Positions 27,101-37,800 of a stretch of 64,000 nucleotides of DNA are shown in pieces. Each line of letters starts with the position of its first letter. Positions within the stretch are counted from its first letter, which is position 1. The notes beneath the pieces are model-generated. The model was not told the DNA's origin, searched no databases, and saw nothing but the letters and a program-made list of their open reading frames with translations. A program made the position numbers and the translations under genes. This stretch comes from Mycolicibacterium peregrinum (GTDB lineage Bacteria > Actinomycetota > Actinomycetes > Mycobacteriales > Mycobacteriaceae). Location: positions 1 to 64,000 of the forward strand of contig NZ_LZSO01000048.1 in NCBI RefSeq assembly GCF_001665785.1, given 5' to 3'.

Positions 27101-28891
27101 GACGAAGATGTCCCGCGGCCGGCAGCGCACGCCGGCCGCCCGGGCCCTGGCCACCACCTGCATCGACAGGATGCTGTCCCCACCAAGGTCCAGAAATGAG
27201 TCGTCGACGCCGACACGGTCCAGGCCCAACACCTGGGCATAGATATCGGCGAGGATCTCCTCGACGGGGTTGCTCGGCGCGCGGTAACCCGCGCCGGCAC
27301 TGCGATATTCGGGAGCCGGTAGCGCACGCTTGTCGAGCTTGCCGTTCACCGTCAGCGGGAACGCGTCGACCACCACCACCGCCGCGGGCACCATGTAGGC
27401 GGGCAGGCGCTTGGCCAGCGCCGAACGCATCTGAGCGGGATCCGCGGCCCCGGTTATGTAACCGACCAGCCGTTTGTCTCCCGGACGATCCTCGCGGGCG
27501 ATCACCACGGCCTGGGTCACCCCGTCCAGCCCGGCAAGTGCGGCCTGCACCTCGCCCAATTCGATGCGGTAGCCGCGGATCTTGACCTGCTCGTCGGCAC
27601 GGCCCAGGTATTGCAGCTGTCCGTCTTCACCCCACTTGACCAGATCGCCGGTTCGGTACATGACCTGTCCGGGAGCGTCGGCGCCGCCGAACGGGCAGGC
27701 GACGAACCGTGATGCGGTGAGCCCGGCCCGACGCGCATATCCAACTGCCACCCCGGCACCCGCCACGTACAGCTCACCGACCACGCCCTCCGGCGCCGGC
27801 CGGAGCCACTGGTCGAGCACGAACAACGCCGCCCCCGGGACCGGAGTGCCGATGGGCACGGTCGCACCGGCTGTTTCCGACGGCGTCAACGGCGCACTCA
27901 TGGCGGCGTAAACGGTTGCCTCCGTTGGCCCGTACGCGTTGATCATGACCCGGCCCGGCGCCCACCTCTCCACCAATTCGGAGGGGCAGGCTTCGCCGGC
28001 GACCACCAGAGTGGTCGATTCCAGCCGCTCCGGCGACAGCATGCCCGCCGCCGACGGCGTGAGGCACAGCACGCTCACCTTCTCGGCGAGCAGCAGATTC
28101 TGCAGATCATCCGGTGAGCTCGCGGCAGCCTCCGGGATGATCACCAGTCGGCCGCCGTGCAGCAGGGCGCCCCAGATCTCCCACACCGAGACGTCGAACA
28201 CCAGCGAATGCCATTGCGACCACGCCTGTCCCGGCTCCGAAGGCAGATCAGCATGCAAACGCTCCACCAACTGGGTCACGTTGCGGTGAGTCACCGCTAC
28301 CGCTTTCGGCACACCGGTGGTGCCCGACGTGTAGGTCATGTAGGCCAGATCGTCCGGTTCCGGTCCCGGTAGCGCGGTGCACGGCTGACGCTCGACAGCG
28401 GCATCGTCGACGTCGACCACCGGTACCTCGCCGCCGTCCAGCCGGGTACGTAATTCCGCGGTGCTGACGGCGATGCCGGGGGCCGCATCGGCGAGCATGA
28501 AGCCGATCCGGTCATCGGGATGTGCGGGGTCGATCGGCAGGTAAGCGGCTCCGGTCTTGAGCACGGCCAGGATCGACACGATCGCCTCGGCGGACCGGGA
28601 AATCAGCAGCGCAACGGTTTCACCCGGTCCGACCCCGTGATCGGCCAGCAGGTTCGCCAGCCGACTCGACTGCTCATCGAGCTCGCGATAACTCCACGAT
28701 CGGTCGCCGCTGACCAGGGCCACGGACTCCGGGCTGCGGGCCACCTGGGCGGCGAACAGGACGGGTACAGTCACCGGCTCCGAAGACGGCCGGCTCAACG
28801 CCGACCGGTTGCCCCAGTCGTCGAGGCGGTTGTGCTCACCATCGTCGAGAAGGTCGAATGACAACAGCGTCCGGCTGGAACCGTTGCTCAT
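21152..28891 (-). CDS. mps2: Mps2, GPL non-ribosomal peptide synthetase (modules 3b-4, terminal reductase)
   Basis: A 2,579-residue NRPS. Domain order, approximate residues: A (40-500, YTSGTTGVPKAVAV at about 187), PCP (serine in LGGDSILSMQ, about 570), epimerase (HHLAVDGVSWR, about 745), C (HHIVIDGWSLP, about 1236), A (1540-2010), PCP (LGGDSISAMR, about 2080) and a thioester reductase (LLTGATGFLGRYLL at about 2177; YGNSK active-site motif). The two A domains have specificity residues DVWCVAAVY-K and DVWYVAAIY-K, so they should use the same or nearly the same amino acid. With an epimerase only in the first, this fits D-Ala followed by L-alaninol released by reduction. There is no condensation domain before the first A domain: it is at the end of Mps1. 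The start overlaps the mps1 stop (ATGA). Confidence 0.95.
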   Translation of the reverse strand: MSNGSSRTLLSFDLLDDGEHNRLDDWGNRSALSRPSSEPVTVPVLFAAQVARSPESVALVSGDRSWSYRELDEQSSRLANLLADHGVGPGETVALLISRSAEAIVSILAVLKTGAAYLPIDPAHPDDRIGFMLADAAPGIAVSTAELRTRLDGGEVPVVDVDDAAVERQPCTALPGPEPDDLAYMTYTSGTTGVPKAVAVTHRNVTQLVERLHADLPSEPGQAWSQWHSLVFDVSVWEIWGALLHGGRLVIIPEAAASSPDDLQNLLLAEKVSVLCLTPSAAGMLSPERLESTTLVVAGEACPSELVERWAPGRVMINAYGPTEATVYAAMSAPLTPSETAGATVPIGTPVPGAALFVLDQWLRPAPEGVVGELYVAGAGVAVGYARRAGLTASRFVACPFGGADAPGQVMYRTGDLVKWGEDGQLQYLGRADEQVKIRGYRIELGEVQAALAGLDGVTQAVVIAREDRPGDKRLVGYITGAADPAQMRSALAKRLPAYMVPAAVVVVDAFPLTVNGKLDKRALPAPEYRSAGAGYRAPSNPVEEILADIYAQVLGLDRVGVDDSFLDLGGDSILSMQVVARARAAGVRCRPRDIFVEQTVAAVAQVAVFADPAHAVIDEGIGPVSATPIMRWLRDVQGPVDQFNQTVVLKAPDGVTEDDVVVLVQELLDRHATLRMLAETDADGEWSLSVPDKGAVDARTRTSVVEELSDEALVAALTQLDPASGSVLRALWVPVTSQLVLMIHHLAVDGVSWRILLEDLNIAWAQHHSGQSVQLPQGGTSFARWSHLLTEHAGDANVVRHADGWRKVLEVPAPLPPVRPDVDTYANAGQLSVELDVETTRQLLGAVPAAYHAGVQDILLIAFGLAWAEYLGIGSLPISFDVEGHGRREELGGAGPDSDVDLSRTVGWFTTKYPVALATPELTWAQVISGDIELDPIIKDAKEQLRALPDDLTYGMLRYLNPDVELDGPEPTIGFNYLGRLAVGMADLGEDLWRIDQDALSTTGVVSEVPMPLMHTVELNAGTTDTDAGPSLQAAWTWAPSVVSRDQVERLSRLWFEALKGICARVHSGGGGLTPSDVLPAQLTQSQIDELAREYTVADVLPLTPVQQGLLFHSTFARGRGAHDDVYAVQLDITIAGIVDQHRLRDALHTVVARHPNLAARFCGQFGDPVQVIPAEPVMAWRYLDLRGDDLTADEEVSALCDAERAAVCDLSERPTFRAALIRTAGNEHRFVLTFHHIVIDGWSLPILLKEVFASYFGQRLPAPASYRNYVSWLAGQDLDASREAWRNLLDGFETPTLVAPPAEPGPRGIETYRVSAETTAALGELARAQHTTVATVLQAAWAQLLIWLTGQHDVTFGTAVSGRPTDLAGADSMVGLLINTVPVRARTTAATTVAELLDQLQRAHNDTLEHEHLALTEIHHLAGHERLFDTLFLYESYPIDTTAFMGVQELAVTEFNNREYNHYPLSMMALPGHELGLRLEFDSDVFDAGQIEALVERFQRLLVDMVADPARRLSAMDVLESAEHDRLDTWSNREILTRPVSAPVSIPEMFSRQVERDPGAPALTFGDRSLTYDELDEDARRLANLLALMGAGPGETVALLAPRSDLAIVAILAVLKTGAAYLPIDPAVPATRLEFMLADAAPIIAITTGELRSRLEGTDIQIVEVDDPAVESAGLIYPTVDLLPPAADDIAYLIYTSGTTGTPKGVAISHGNVTQVLENLHPDLPAGSGQVWSQWHSLVFDVSVWEIWGALLHGTRLVIVPESVAGSPTDLHDLLVAEGVSVLYQTPSAVGMLSPEGLERTALVVAGEACPSDVVDRWAAGRVMINAYGPTEATIYGAMSAPLSAGTAGGAVPIGSPVPSGATFVLDEWLRPVSAGVVGELYLAGRGVGIGYLNRSGLTASRFVACPFGGADAPGQVMYRTGDLVKWGEDGQLQYLGRADEQVKIRGYRIELGEIQAALAELDGVTQAAVVAREDRAGDKRLVGYITGNADPTQLRKELGERLPAYMVPAAIVVLDVLPLTVNGKLDRRALPAPEYRDAARYRAPATAAEQTLVGVYAQVLGLDRVGIDDSFFDLGGDSISAMRAIAAINTAFDAELAVRTLFEKPSVAALSLQLTGDAGSDVVAAPKGVSFLSVHGDVIGEVYARDLTLDKFIDAATLRTARALPRPTGQVQTVLLTGATGFLGRYLLLDWLKRMRRVDDTVICLVRADSDEEARRRLESTFDTDPVLLRHFRELAADRLQVVAGDKGEPNLGLEEKRWRQLAERVDLIVDSAAFVNSVLPYRELFGPNVVGTAELIRFALTTKLKPYNFVSTSDVGRQIEPSKFTEEADIRFSSPVRTVDAGYANGYGNSKWAGEVLLREAHDLCGLPIAVFRSGMIMSDPTYAGQLNVADTVSRMVLSLVATGVAPESFYRLDENGRRQRAHFDGLPVNFVAEAITTLGWEVARSASPDFETYHVMNPHDDGIGIDTYIDWLIEAGYPIERVADFGEWLQRFETGLKALPERQRQNSVLQMLTLLKQQGGVLQAPEPTQGSFAPADRFRAAVRRAKVGATKDIPHVTPEVIVKYVTDLQLLGML
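23033..23164 (-). repeat. Near-identical A-domain segment, copy 1 (second A domain of mps2)
   Basis: This 132-base stretch is identical to 27560-27691 except for one base (position 23123). It encodes the A-domain region around FRIELGEI...GYRIRGVKVQEDA read in reverse, that is, the A8 core and the segment before it. Flanking sequence of the two domains differs at many synonymous sites, so the tract looks like recent gene conversion. Confidence 0.8.
27560..27691 (-). repeat. Near-identical A-domain segment, copy 2 (first A domain of mps2)
   Basis: Partner of the 132-base tract at 23033-23164, with 131 of 132 bases equal. It lies at the equivalent place in the first A domain of Mps2, around the A7-A8 cores. 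Identity at synonymous positions, bounded by more divergent sequence, points to homogenisation between the two alanine-type domains. Confidence 0.8.
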
Positions 28892-31800
28892 GCCTGCTCC
28901 CTCGTATCTGCGGTCATGGCATCGAGTACCCGCCTGAACCGCGCGACCAACTTCCCAATTCGCACCGAATCGAAGGCATCAGAATCGAATTCGATGCGGA
29001 AGCCCAGTTCATGGCCTGGAACCGCCTGCACCGAAAGCGGATAATGGTTGTACTCGCGATTCGTGAAACCAGTGATCGTCAGGTCGCCGACCCCCGACAG
29101 CGCGGCGGTATCGATCGGGTAGTTCTCGTATACGAACATACTGTCGAACAAGTGGTCGTGACCGGCGACGCGATGAATCTCGTTCAGCGCCAAGTGCTGA
29201 TGATCCAAGGTGTCGTTGTAAACGCCCTGCAGCTCTTCGAGCAAGCTGCCAACCGTGGTCGCCGGGGTGATCTTCGCGCGCACCGGCACCGTGTTGATCA
29301 GTAGCCCGACCATCGACTCGGCGCCGGCCAGATCTGCCGGCCGCCCGGACACTGCGGTGCCGAATGCGACGTCGTACTGGCCGGTCAGCCACGTCAGCAG
29401 CTGGGCCCAGGCGGCCTGCAGCACCGTGCTGACCGTCGTGTGGCAGCTGCGTGCCAGATCGCCGAGGGCCTGTGTGGTTTCGGCCGACAACTGGAAGGAT
29501 TCGACGCCGCGTCGGCCGAGGGCCACCCGCCCCGGGGTGCTGACAAATGCGGGATTGTCAAACCCCTCAAAAACCTTGCCCCACACAGCCTGCGCGGCGC
29601 TGGTGTCCTGCTCGGCCAACCAGGTGACGAATCGCCGGTAGGGAACAGGGGCCGGTAGCCGGCCGCCGAGATAGCCGGCGAAGATCTCCCGCAACAGAAT
29701 CGGCTTCGACCAGCCGTCCAGCACGATGTGGTGGTTGGTGAGCACGAACCGGTGCTGATCGTTTCCGGTCCGGAGCAATGCGGCCCGGAACGGCGGCTGG
29801 TCGCCCAACCCGGCGACGGCGGCGCGCTCTGCGGCACTGAACTGCTGAATCCGCTGTTCGACAGCCTGTTCTGGGATGTCGCTGAGATCCAGGTACTGCC
29901 AGGCGAGTACCGGCTCCGCCGGGAGGATCTGCACTGGCACGCCGAAGTCCTCGTAGAAGCGTGCGACCACGTTGGGGCGCCTGGTGATCACGCCCTGCAC
30001 AGCGGCACGGAGGCGGTCCTGGTCCAGCGGACCGGCCACCGCGATGTCCAGCTGTACCGCGTACAGATCGTCGCCGGCCTGCCCCTCTTCGGTGTGGAAC
30101 AGCAGTCCCTGCTGCAACGGGGTCAGCGGCAACACGTCGGCGATCGCGTACTCGCCTTCCAGCTGATCGATCTGAGGCTGGGTCAGACTCGCCGGGGCGA
30201 TGTCAGACGGGGTCAGCCCGCCGCCGCCGTTCCTGACATGGGCACAGATGCCGGCCAGCGCCTCGAACCACAGCCGGCTCAACGTCTCGACCCGCTCGTG
30301 GTCCAACGCGGACGAGGCCCACGTCCACGTCGCATGCAGCCGAGGACCGCCATCGGTGCCGGCGTCCAGCGTGCCGGCGTTGAGCTCCAGGGTATGGCCC
30401 AGCGGGGTGTCCACCGCGGTGGCCGACGCGGTGATCGACACCGCTTGCTGATCGATCCGCCATAGCTCGTCGGACAGCTCACCGGCGCCCGCCCCGAGCC
30501 GGCCGAGGTAGTTGAAGCCGAAGGCCGGATCCGGACCATCCAGCTCCACATCGGGGTTCAGGTAGCGCAGTAGTCCGTAGGTCAGGCCGTCGGGCAGTGC
30601 CCGCAACTGTTCCTTCGCGGCCTTGATGACCGCGCCCAGCGCGTCGTCACCCGAAGTCACCTCGTCCCAGGGTAATTCGTCCAGGGTCAACGCCACCGGA
30701 TACTTGCTGGTGAACCAGCCCACGGTGCGGGACAGGTCGACGCCATCGGTCAGGTCCTCGTCCCGGCCGTGGCCCTCGACATCGATGCCGATCGGTTCGG
30801 CACCGGTGTCCAGGAATTCCGCCGCCGCCAGCCCGAAGGCGATCAGCAGGATGTCCTGCACACCGGCGTGGAACGCGGCCGGGACCGCACCGAGTAGCTG
30901 GCCGGTGGTGTCGGCATCCAGCTCAACCGACAGTTGCCCGGCGGCGGCGTAGGTGTCCACCGCCGGTTGCACCGCCGGCAATGCGGCGGGGATAGCAGCC
31001 ACCTGTTGCCAGGCCGGCGCCAGCTCGACCACCTCCGGACTCTGGGCGAGTTCGTTCAGCACCGACGACCAGCGGGCGAAGGACGTACCAGGGGCAGGCA
31101 AATCCACAGCTTGACCGCTGCGGTGCTGAGCCCAGGCGATGTTCAAGTCTTCCAACAGGATTCGCCAGGACACCGCATCGACGGCCAGGTGATGAATCAT
31201 CAACGCGAGGGTTGCGGTACCGGGCACCCACAGTGCCGTCAGCATCGCCCCGGCCTCGGGGTTCAATCGTGACCGCGCGGCACGCAGCGCCTCGTCGGAC
31301 AACTCGCCGACCACATGCACACAGGTGCCGGAGTTCGCCGCGCCCGGTTCGGGCACGGTCATCGACCACGCGCCATGCGCGGCCGTCTCCACCCGCAGTC
31401 GCAGCATGGCGTGCCGGTCCAGCAGAGCCTGCAGCACCAGCACCACGTCGTCCTCGGTGACGCCATCGGGCGCCTGCAGGACCACAGTCTGGTTGAACTC
31501 GGCTACCGGGCCATCGATTTCGTGCAGCCACCGCATGATCGGGGTGGCAACCACCGGGCCGATACCCTCGTCGGCCACCAAGGTCTGGCCGTCCGCGGCC
31601 GCCACCACCTGGGCCAGCCGGGCCACGGTCTGTTCGACCAGCACGTCACGCGGGCGGCAGACCAGACCCGCGGCGCGGGCGCGGGCGACCACCTGCATCG
31701 AGGAGATGCTGTCCCCGCCGAGGTCGAAGAACGAATCGTCCACACCTACCCGTTCGACACCCAGCACCTGGGCGTAGATGCCGGCCAGAATCTGCTCGAC

Positions 31801-34800
31801 CGCGTCGTGCGGTGCCCGGTACCGATCGGCATCCTGATACTCCGGCGCAGGCAGCGCCCGGGTATCGAGCTTTCCGTTCACCGTGAGCGGCAATGCGTCC
31901 AACACCACCACCGCGGCCGGAACCATGTACGCCGGAAGACGTTCGGCCAGCAGGGCTCGGGCCGTTGCCGGGTCGGCCGATCCGGTCACGTAGCCGACGA
32001 GACGCTTGTCACCGGGACGGTCCTCCCGGGCGATCACCGCCGCCTGCTGCACTCCGTCCACGCCGGCCAGCGCAGCCTGGACCTCACCGAGTTCGATGCG
32101 ATAGCCGCGGATCTTCACCTGCTTGTCGGCGCGGCCCTCGTAGCGCAACTGCCCGTCCGCACCCCAGCGCACCAGGTCACCGGTGCGATACATCCGTTGT
32201 CCGGGGGCTCCGAACGGGCACGCCACGAATCGCGTCGACGACAGATCCGGACGGCCCACATAGCCCGCGGCGAGACCGGCACCAGCCACGTACAACTCGC
32301 CGACCACGCCTACTGGGACCTGTCGCATCCACTCGTCGAGCACGAAGAAGGCCAGGTGCTCCAGCGGTACGCCGATCGGGCTGGAGTTGTCCTCGACATC
32401 GGCATGGCCGATCTCACGGTACGAGGCGTGGACCGTGGTTTCGGTGATGCCGTACATGTTGATCATCCGGGGCAGCCCGGGGTGACTCCGCAGCCAGACC
32501 GAAAGACGTTGCGGCTCCAGCGCTTCACCACCGAACACCACGGTCTGCAACTCGAGCTCACGTCCCAGTTCGGGCGCCAGCGCATCGGCGGTCTGCAACG
32601 CGTAGAACGCCGACGGAGTTTGGCTCAGCACGTTGACCTTCTCGCGGACGAGCAGCGCATGCAGATCTTCGGGTGAGCGGACCACCGAATCGGGCACGAC
32701 CACCAACCGGCCGCCGGACAGCAGCGGGCCCCAGATCTCCCAGACGGAATAGTCGAACGCCATCGAATGGCACTGGCTCCAGACCCGGCCCACCGACAGT
32801 TCGGAGCCGAGGGCCTCGAGCAGTCTGGTGACGTTGCGATGCGTGACCGCCACGCCCTTCGGCGCGCCGGTGGTTCCCGATGTGTAGATGATGTAGGCAA
32901 CGTCGTCGGGCACCACCGCGAGCGGTGAATCAGCAGGTGTCGCGAGCGGTGAATCAGCAGTTGCGGCAGGCAGTTCGGCGCCGGGCGGAGAACCGTGGCT
33001 GTCGATTTCGAGCACCGGCACACCGGATGGCTCCAGCCGGTGGCGCAGCCCCGCCGTGGTGATCGCGACGACCGGGCCCGCGTCGGCGAGCATGAACTCG
33101 ATACGCGCATCGGGATGCGCCGGGTCGATCGGCACATAGGCTGCACCGGTCTTCACCACGGCCAGGATCGCGACGACAGCCTCGGCATTGCGGGGCAGCA
33201 GCATCGCCACCCGGCTACCGGGGCGCGCGCCACGGCTGGACAGCAACTGCGCCAACCGGTTTGACGAATCATCGAGCTCGCCGTAGGTCATCGAGCGGCC
33301 ATCGCAGGTCAGCGCCGCCGCGGCCGGGTCACGGGCCACCTGCCCGGCGAACAGCTGCGGGATCGACACGGGGTCGGTTGCCGGCCGGGTTAGCACCGCG
33401 CGGTTGCCCCAGTTGTCGAGTTGGCCGTGCTCGTCGGCGTCGAGCAGATCGATCGAAGCCAGCGTCCGGGCCGGATCCGCGACCATGGTCTCCAGCACAT
33501 GCCGCATCCGATTGGCCAGGGCCACAATGTCGTCCGTACCGAACACGCCACTGTCGAACTCGATCCGCAGGCCCAGCTCCTCCCCGGGCATCGCCACCAT
33601 CGACAGCGGATAGTGGTTGTATTCGCGGCTGGTGAAGTCGGCGATGCCCAGCTCCTGTGCGCCCAGCAGCGCCTGGGTGTCGATCGGGTAGTTCTCGTAC
33701 ACGAAGAGCGTGTCGAAGAGCCGGTCGTGCCCCGCCGCTCGATGGATCTCGGCCAGCGACAGGTGCTCATGCTCGACCGTGTCGTTGTGCACCCGCTGCA
33801 GCTGGTCCAGCAGATCGGCCACGGTGCTGGCCGCGTCGATGCCGGCCCGGACCGGCACCGTGTTGATCAGCAGGCCGACAATCGAATCGGCGCCCGGCAG
33901 ATCGACCGGCCGTCCCGATACCGCGGTGCCGAAGACCACGTCACGCTGGCCGGTCAGTGCCATGAGCACCTGCGCCCAGGCCGCCTGCAGCACGGTGTTC
34001 ACCGTGGTGTGCTGTGACCGGGCCAGCTCGGTGAGTGCCCGGGTGATCTCGGCCGGCAGGCGGTAGGACTGGGTGCCCCGAGGCCCTACCGGCGTCGGGG
34101 GCCCGACCAGGGTGGGAGTCTCGAACCCGGCGAGGACGTCGCGCCATACGACCTTTGCCGCAACGTCATCCTGACCCGCGAGCCAGCTGACGAAGCTGCG
34201 GTAGGAGGCGGGCGAGGGTAGCCGGTGCCCGAAGTACCCGGAGAAGATCTCCTGCAGAAGGATCGGCAGTGACCAGCCGTCGATCACGATGTGATGAATG
34301 GTGAGGACCAGCTTGTGCTGCTCGTCGCCGGTGCGCATCAGCGCCGCCCGGAAGGTGGGCTGCTCGGCCAGATCGCAGACCGCGCGGCGTTCGGAAGCGC
34401 ACAACTGCTCAAGCCGATCGTCGACATCACCTGCGGCGTCGGCCAGATCGGCGTACTGCCAGGCGGTGACCGGGTCGGCCTCCAGTACCTGTACAGGCTC
34501 GCCGAACTGGTCGTCGAACCGCGCTGCCAGGTTGGGATGGCGCGCGATGACCGCACTCACCGCCTGGCGTAGCCGTTGCGGGTCGAGCTCACCGGTGACG
34601 GTCACCGCCAGTTGCACCGCGTAGACGTCATCCCCGACAGCCCCGGCATCGTCGGCGACGCTGGACTGGAAGAGCAGTCCCTTCTGCAGCGGGGTCAGCG
34701 GAAGGACATCGGCGATCCGGTACCGCTCGGTCAGCTCGTCGACCTGTCCCTGGGTCAGCATCAGCGGGGCGACATCCGATGGGGTGAGCCCGCCACCGCC

Positions 34801-37800
34801 GGATCCCACGTGGACGCAGATACCGGCCAGGGCCTCGAACCAGAGCCGGCTGAGCAGGTCGACCTGTTCACGACTCAGCACCGAAGGCGCCCATATCCAA
34901 TTGGCCTGCAGCTGTGGGCCAGTGGGGCCGTCCAGTGTGCCGGCGTTGAGTTCCACACTGTGGGCCAGTGCCATCGGAATCGCCGAAGCCACCTCGGTCA
35001 TCGACAGGTTGTCGTGGCTGATCCGCCACAGGTCCTCGGAAAGATCCAATCCGCCCGCACCCAGCCGGCCGAGGTAGTTGAATCCAACGGTTGGGTCGGA
35101 TGCACCTAGGTCCACGTCCGGATTGAGGTAACGCAACAGCCCGTAGGTCAAGCCGTCGGGGAGGGCCCGCAGCTGTTCCTTCGCGGCTTTGATCACCTGA
35201 CCGAGCGCCGCGGCACCGGCGGTCACGTGTGTCCAGGAAACCCGACCCACAGACAGCGCCACTGGGTACTTGGCCGTGAACCAGCCCACGGTGCGGGACA
35301 GATCGACATTGGGCGCCAGATCTTCGGCGCGCCCGTGGCCTTCCACATCGATGTCTATCGGCCCACCGCCGGCACCGGAGAACTCCGCCCAGGCCAGGCC
35401 GAAGGCGATCAACAGAATGTCCTGCACCCCTGCGTGGAACGCCGCAGGGACTTCTCCCAACAGCATCCGGGTGGTCGCTTCGTCCAAGGCCACCGTCAGC
35501 CGTCCGGCGCCGGCGAAGGTGTCCAACTCCGGCTGTACGGGTGGCAACGCGGCCGGGGTCGACGCGATTGTCCGCCAGGTATCGGCGTGCCGGACAACAT
35601 CGGTGTCCCGCGCTCGTTCGGCCAGTAACTCGGACCAGCGGGCCAACGACGTGCCGCCGCTGGGCAATGCCACCGACTGCCCGTTGTGGTGCTGCGCCCA
35701 AGCGATGTTCAAGTCCTCCAACAGGATCCGCCAGGACACACCGTCGACAGCCAGATGGTGGATGATCAGGGCCAGTTGGTTGGTGTCCTGCGCCCACAAG
35801 GCACGCACCATCGCTCCATCGGCGGGGTTGAGTCGCGATCGCGCGACCCGCACCGCTTCGTCCGACAGCTGCGTGACCGCGGTCAGGCAGTCGCGGGCGC
35901 TGACGGTCCCCTTGTCCGGCACGGTCAGTGACCACTCGCCGCCGTCGGTTCCGGTTCTGTCCGAGGTGTCTGTGACCTCGGCCCGCAGCCGCAGCGCGGC
36001 ATGCCGGTCCAGCAGTGCCTGCAGGATGATCTCGGCATCGCCCTGGGTCACCCCCGCCGGGGCCTGGATCACCAAAGTCTGGTTGAACTGGTCGATGCGA
36101 CCGGGCATGTCCTGAAGCCACTGCATGATCGGTGTCGGGTCGACCGCACCGATGCCCTCGTCGATGACGGCCTCGCCACCGGCGAGCTTGGCCACGCCGC
36201 CGAGCCGGGCAACGGTCTGCTCGACGAAGATGTCCCGCGGCCGGCACCACACTCCCGCCGCACGGGCCCGCGCCACCACCTGCATCGACAGGATGCTGTC
36301 GCCGCCCAGGTCGAAGAACGAATCGTCCACGCCGACCCGTTCCAGGCCGAGGACCTCGGCAAAGATGCCTGCCAGGATCTCCTCGACCGCATTGCCCGGA
36401 GCCCGGTATTCGGTGTTCCCACTTTGGTATTCGGGCGCGGGCAACGCGCGGGTGTCGAGTTTGTTGTTGGCCGTCAACGGCATCGCGGCCAGCACCACCA
36501 CCGCGGCGGGCACCATATAGGGCGGAAGTTGGTCCGCCAGCTGGGCCCGGGCTTCCACGGGGTCGACGCTGCCGGTGACATACCCGACGAGTCGTTTGTC
36601 GCCGACGCGGTCCTCTCGGGCGATCACGGCGGCATGTTCCACCCCGTCCACCCGAGCCAGAGCGGAACGCACCTCACCGAGTTCGATGCGATACCCGCGG
36701 ATCTTGACCTGCTCATCCGTACGGCCCAGATATTGCAGCTGGCCGTCCTCACCCCACCGCACCAGATCGCCGGTGCGGTACATCCGCTGCCCTGACACAC
36801 CACCGAACGGGCACGCCACGAACCTCGAGGCCGTCAAATCCGGCCTGCCGAGATATCCGCATGCCACTCCGTCGCCGGCGACGTACAGTTCGCCGACCAC
36901 GCCGGTCGGTACCGGCTGCATCCAGGTGTCCAACACGAACAGAGCGGCGCTGGGCACGGGTGAGCCGATGGGGACGACGGATTCGGCCGCTCCGGCCTGC
37001 AGCGGTGCGCTCATCGCCGCACAGATCGTGGTCTCGGTCGGGCCGTAGGCATCGAACATCACCCGACCGGCTGCCGCCCAGCGATCCACCAACTCGGTTG
37101 GGCACGCCTCGCCTGCCACCACCAGCACTGCGGATTCCAGGCCTTGCGGGGACAGCATTGCTGCGGCGGACGGGGTCTGGGTGAAGACGCTGACCCCCTC
37201 CGCGACCAGCAGCCGATGGAAGTCCTCGGGAGAGCCGGCCACCGATTCGGGCACCACCACCAGGCGGCCGCCCCGCAGCAGGGCATGCCCGATCTCCCAC
37301 ACGGAGGCGTCGAAGCCCAGCGAGTGGCACAGCGGCCACACTGCTCGCCGCGGCAGGCTGGCGTCCAGCGAGATCATCAGCTGGGTCAGATTGTGGTGGG
37401 TAACCGCTACGCCCTTGGGCGTGCCGGTCGTTCCCGACGTGTAGATCACGTATGCGATGTCGGCAGGGGCGGGCGCCGGCACCGGGGTACCGGGCTGCGC
37501 CTCGATCGCCGGGTCGTCGATGTCGATCACGATGCCGCGATAGCCGTCGAGCCGTGACCTCAGTTTCGCGGTGGTGACGGCGGCTACCGGTGCCGCGTCG
37601 GCCAGGATGAACTCCATCCGCGAGGCGGGCACGGCCGGGTCGATCGGCACGTACGCCGCACCGGTTTTGAGTATCGCCAGCATTCCGACGACGGCCCGGG
37701 CCGAACGGTTCGAGTACAGCGCGACCCGCTCACCCGGGCGGACTCCCTCGGCTACCAGCAGGTGCGCCAACCGATTCGCCGCCTCGTCGAGCTCGCGGTA

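Noticed and set aside
25898..27199. Plus-strand open frame of 433 codons within mps2, and several similar ones across mps1 and mps2
   Set aside because: These are antisense to conserved NRPS domains, carry no recognisable motifs, and have the repetitive His/Arg/Gln composition of shadow frames.
34868..36250. Second long minus-strand frame (460 codons) inside mps1
   Set aside because: It is in a different frame from the E1-C2 region of Mps1, which has intact catalytic motifs; no family features are visible.
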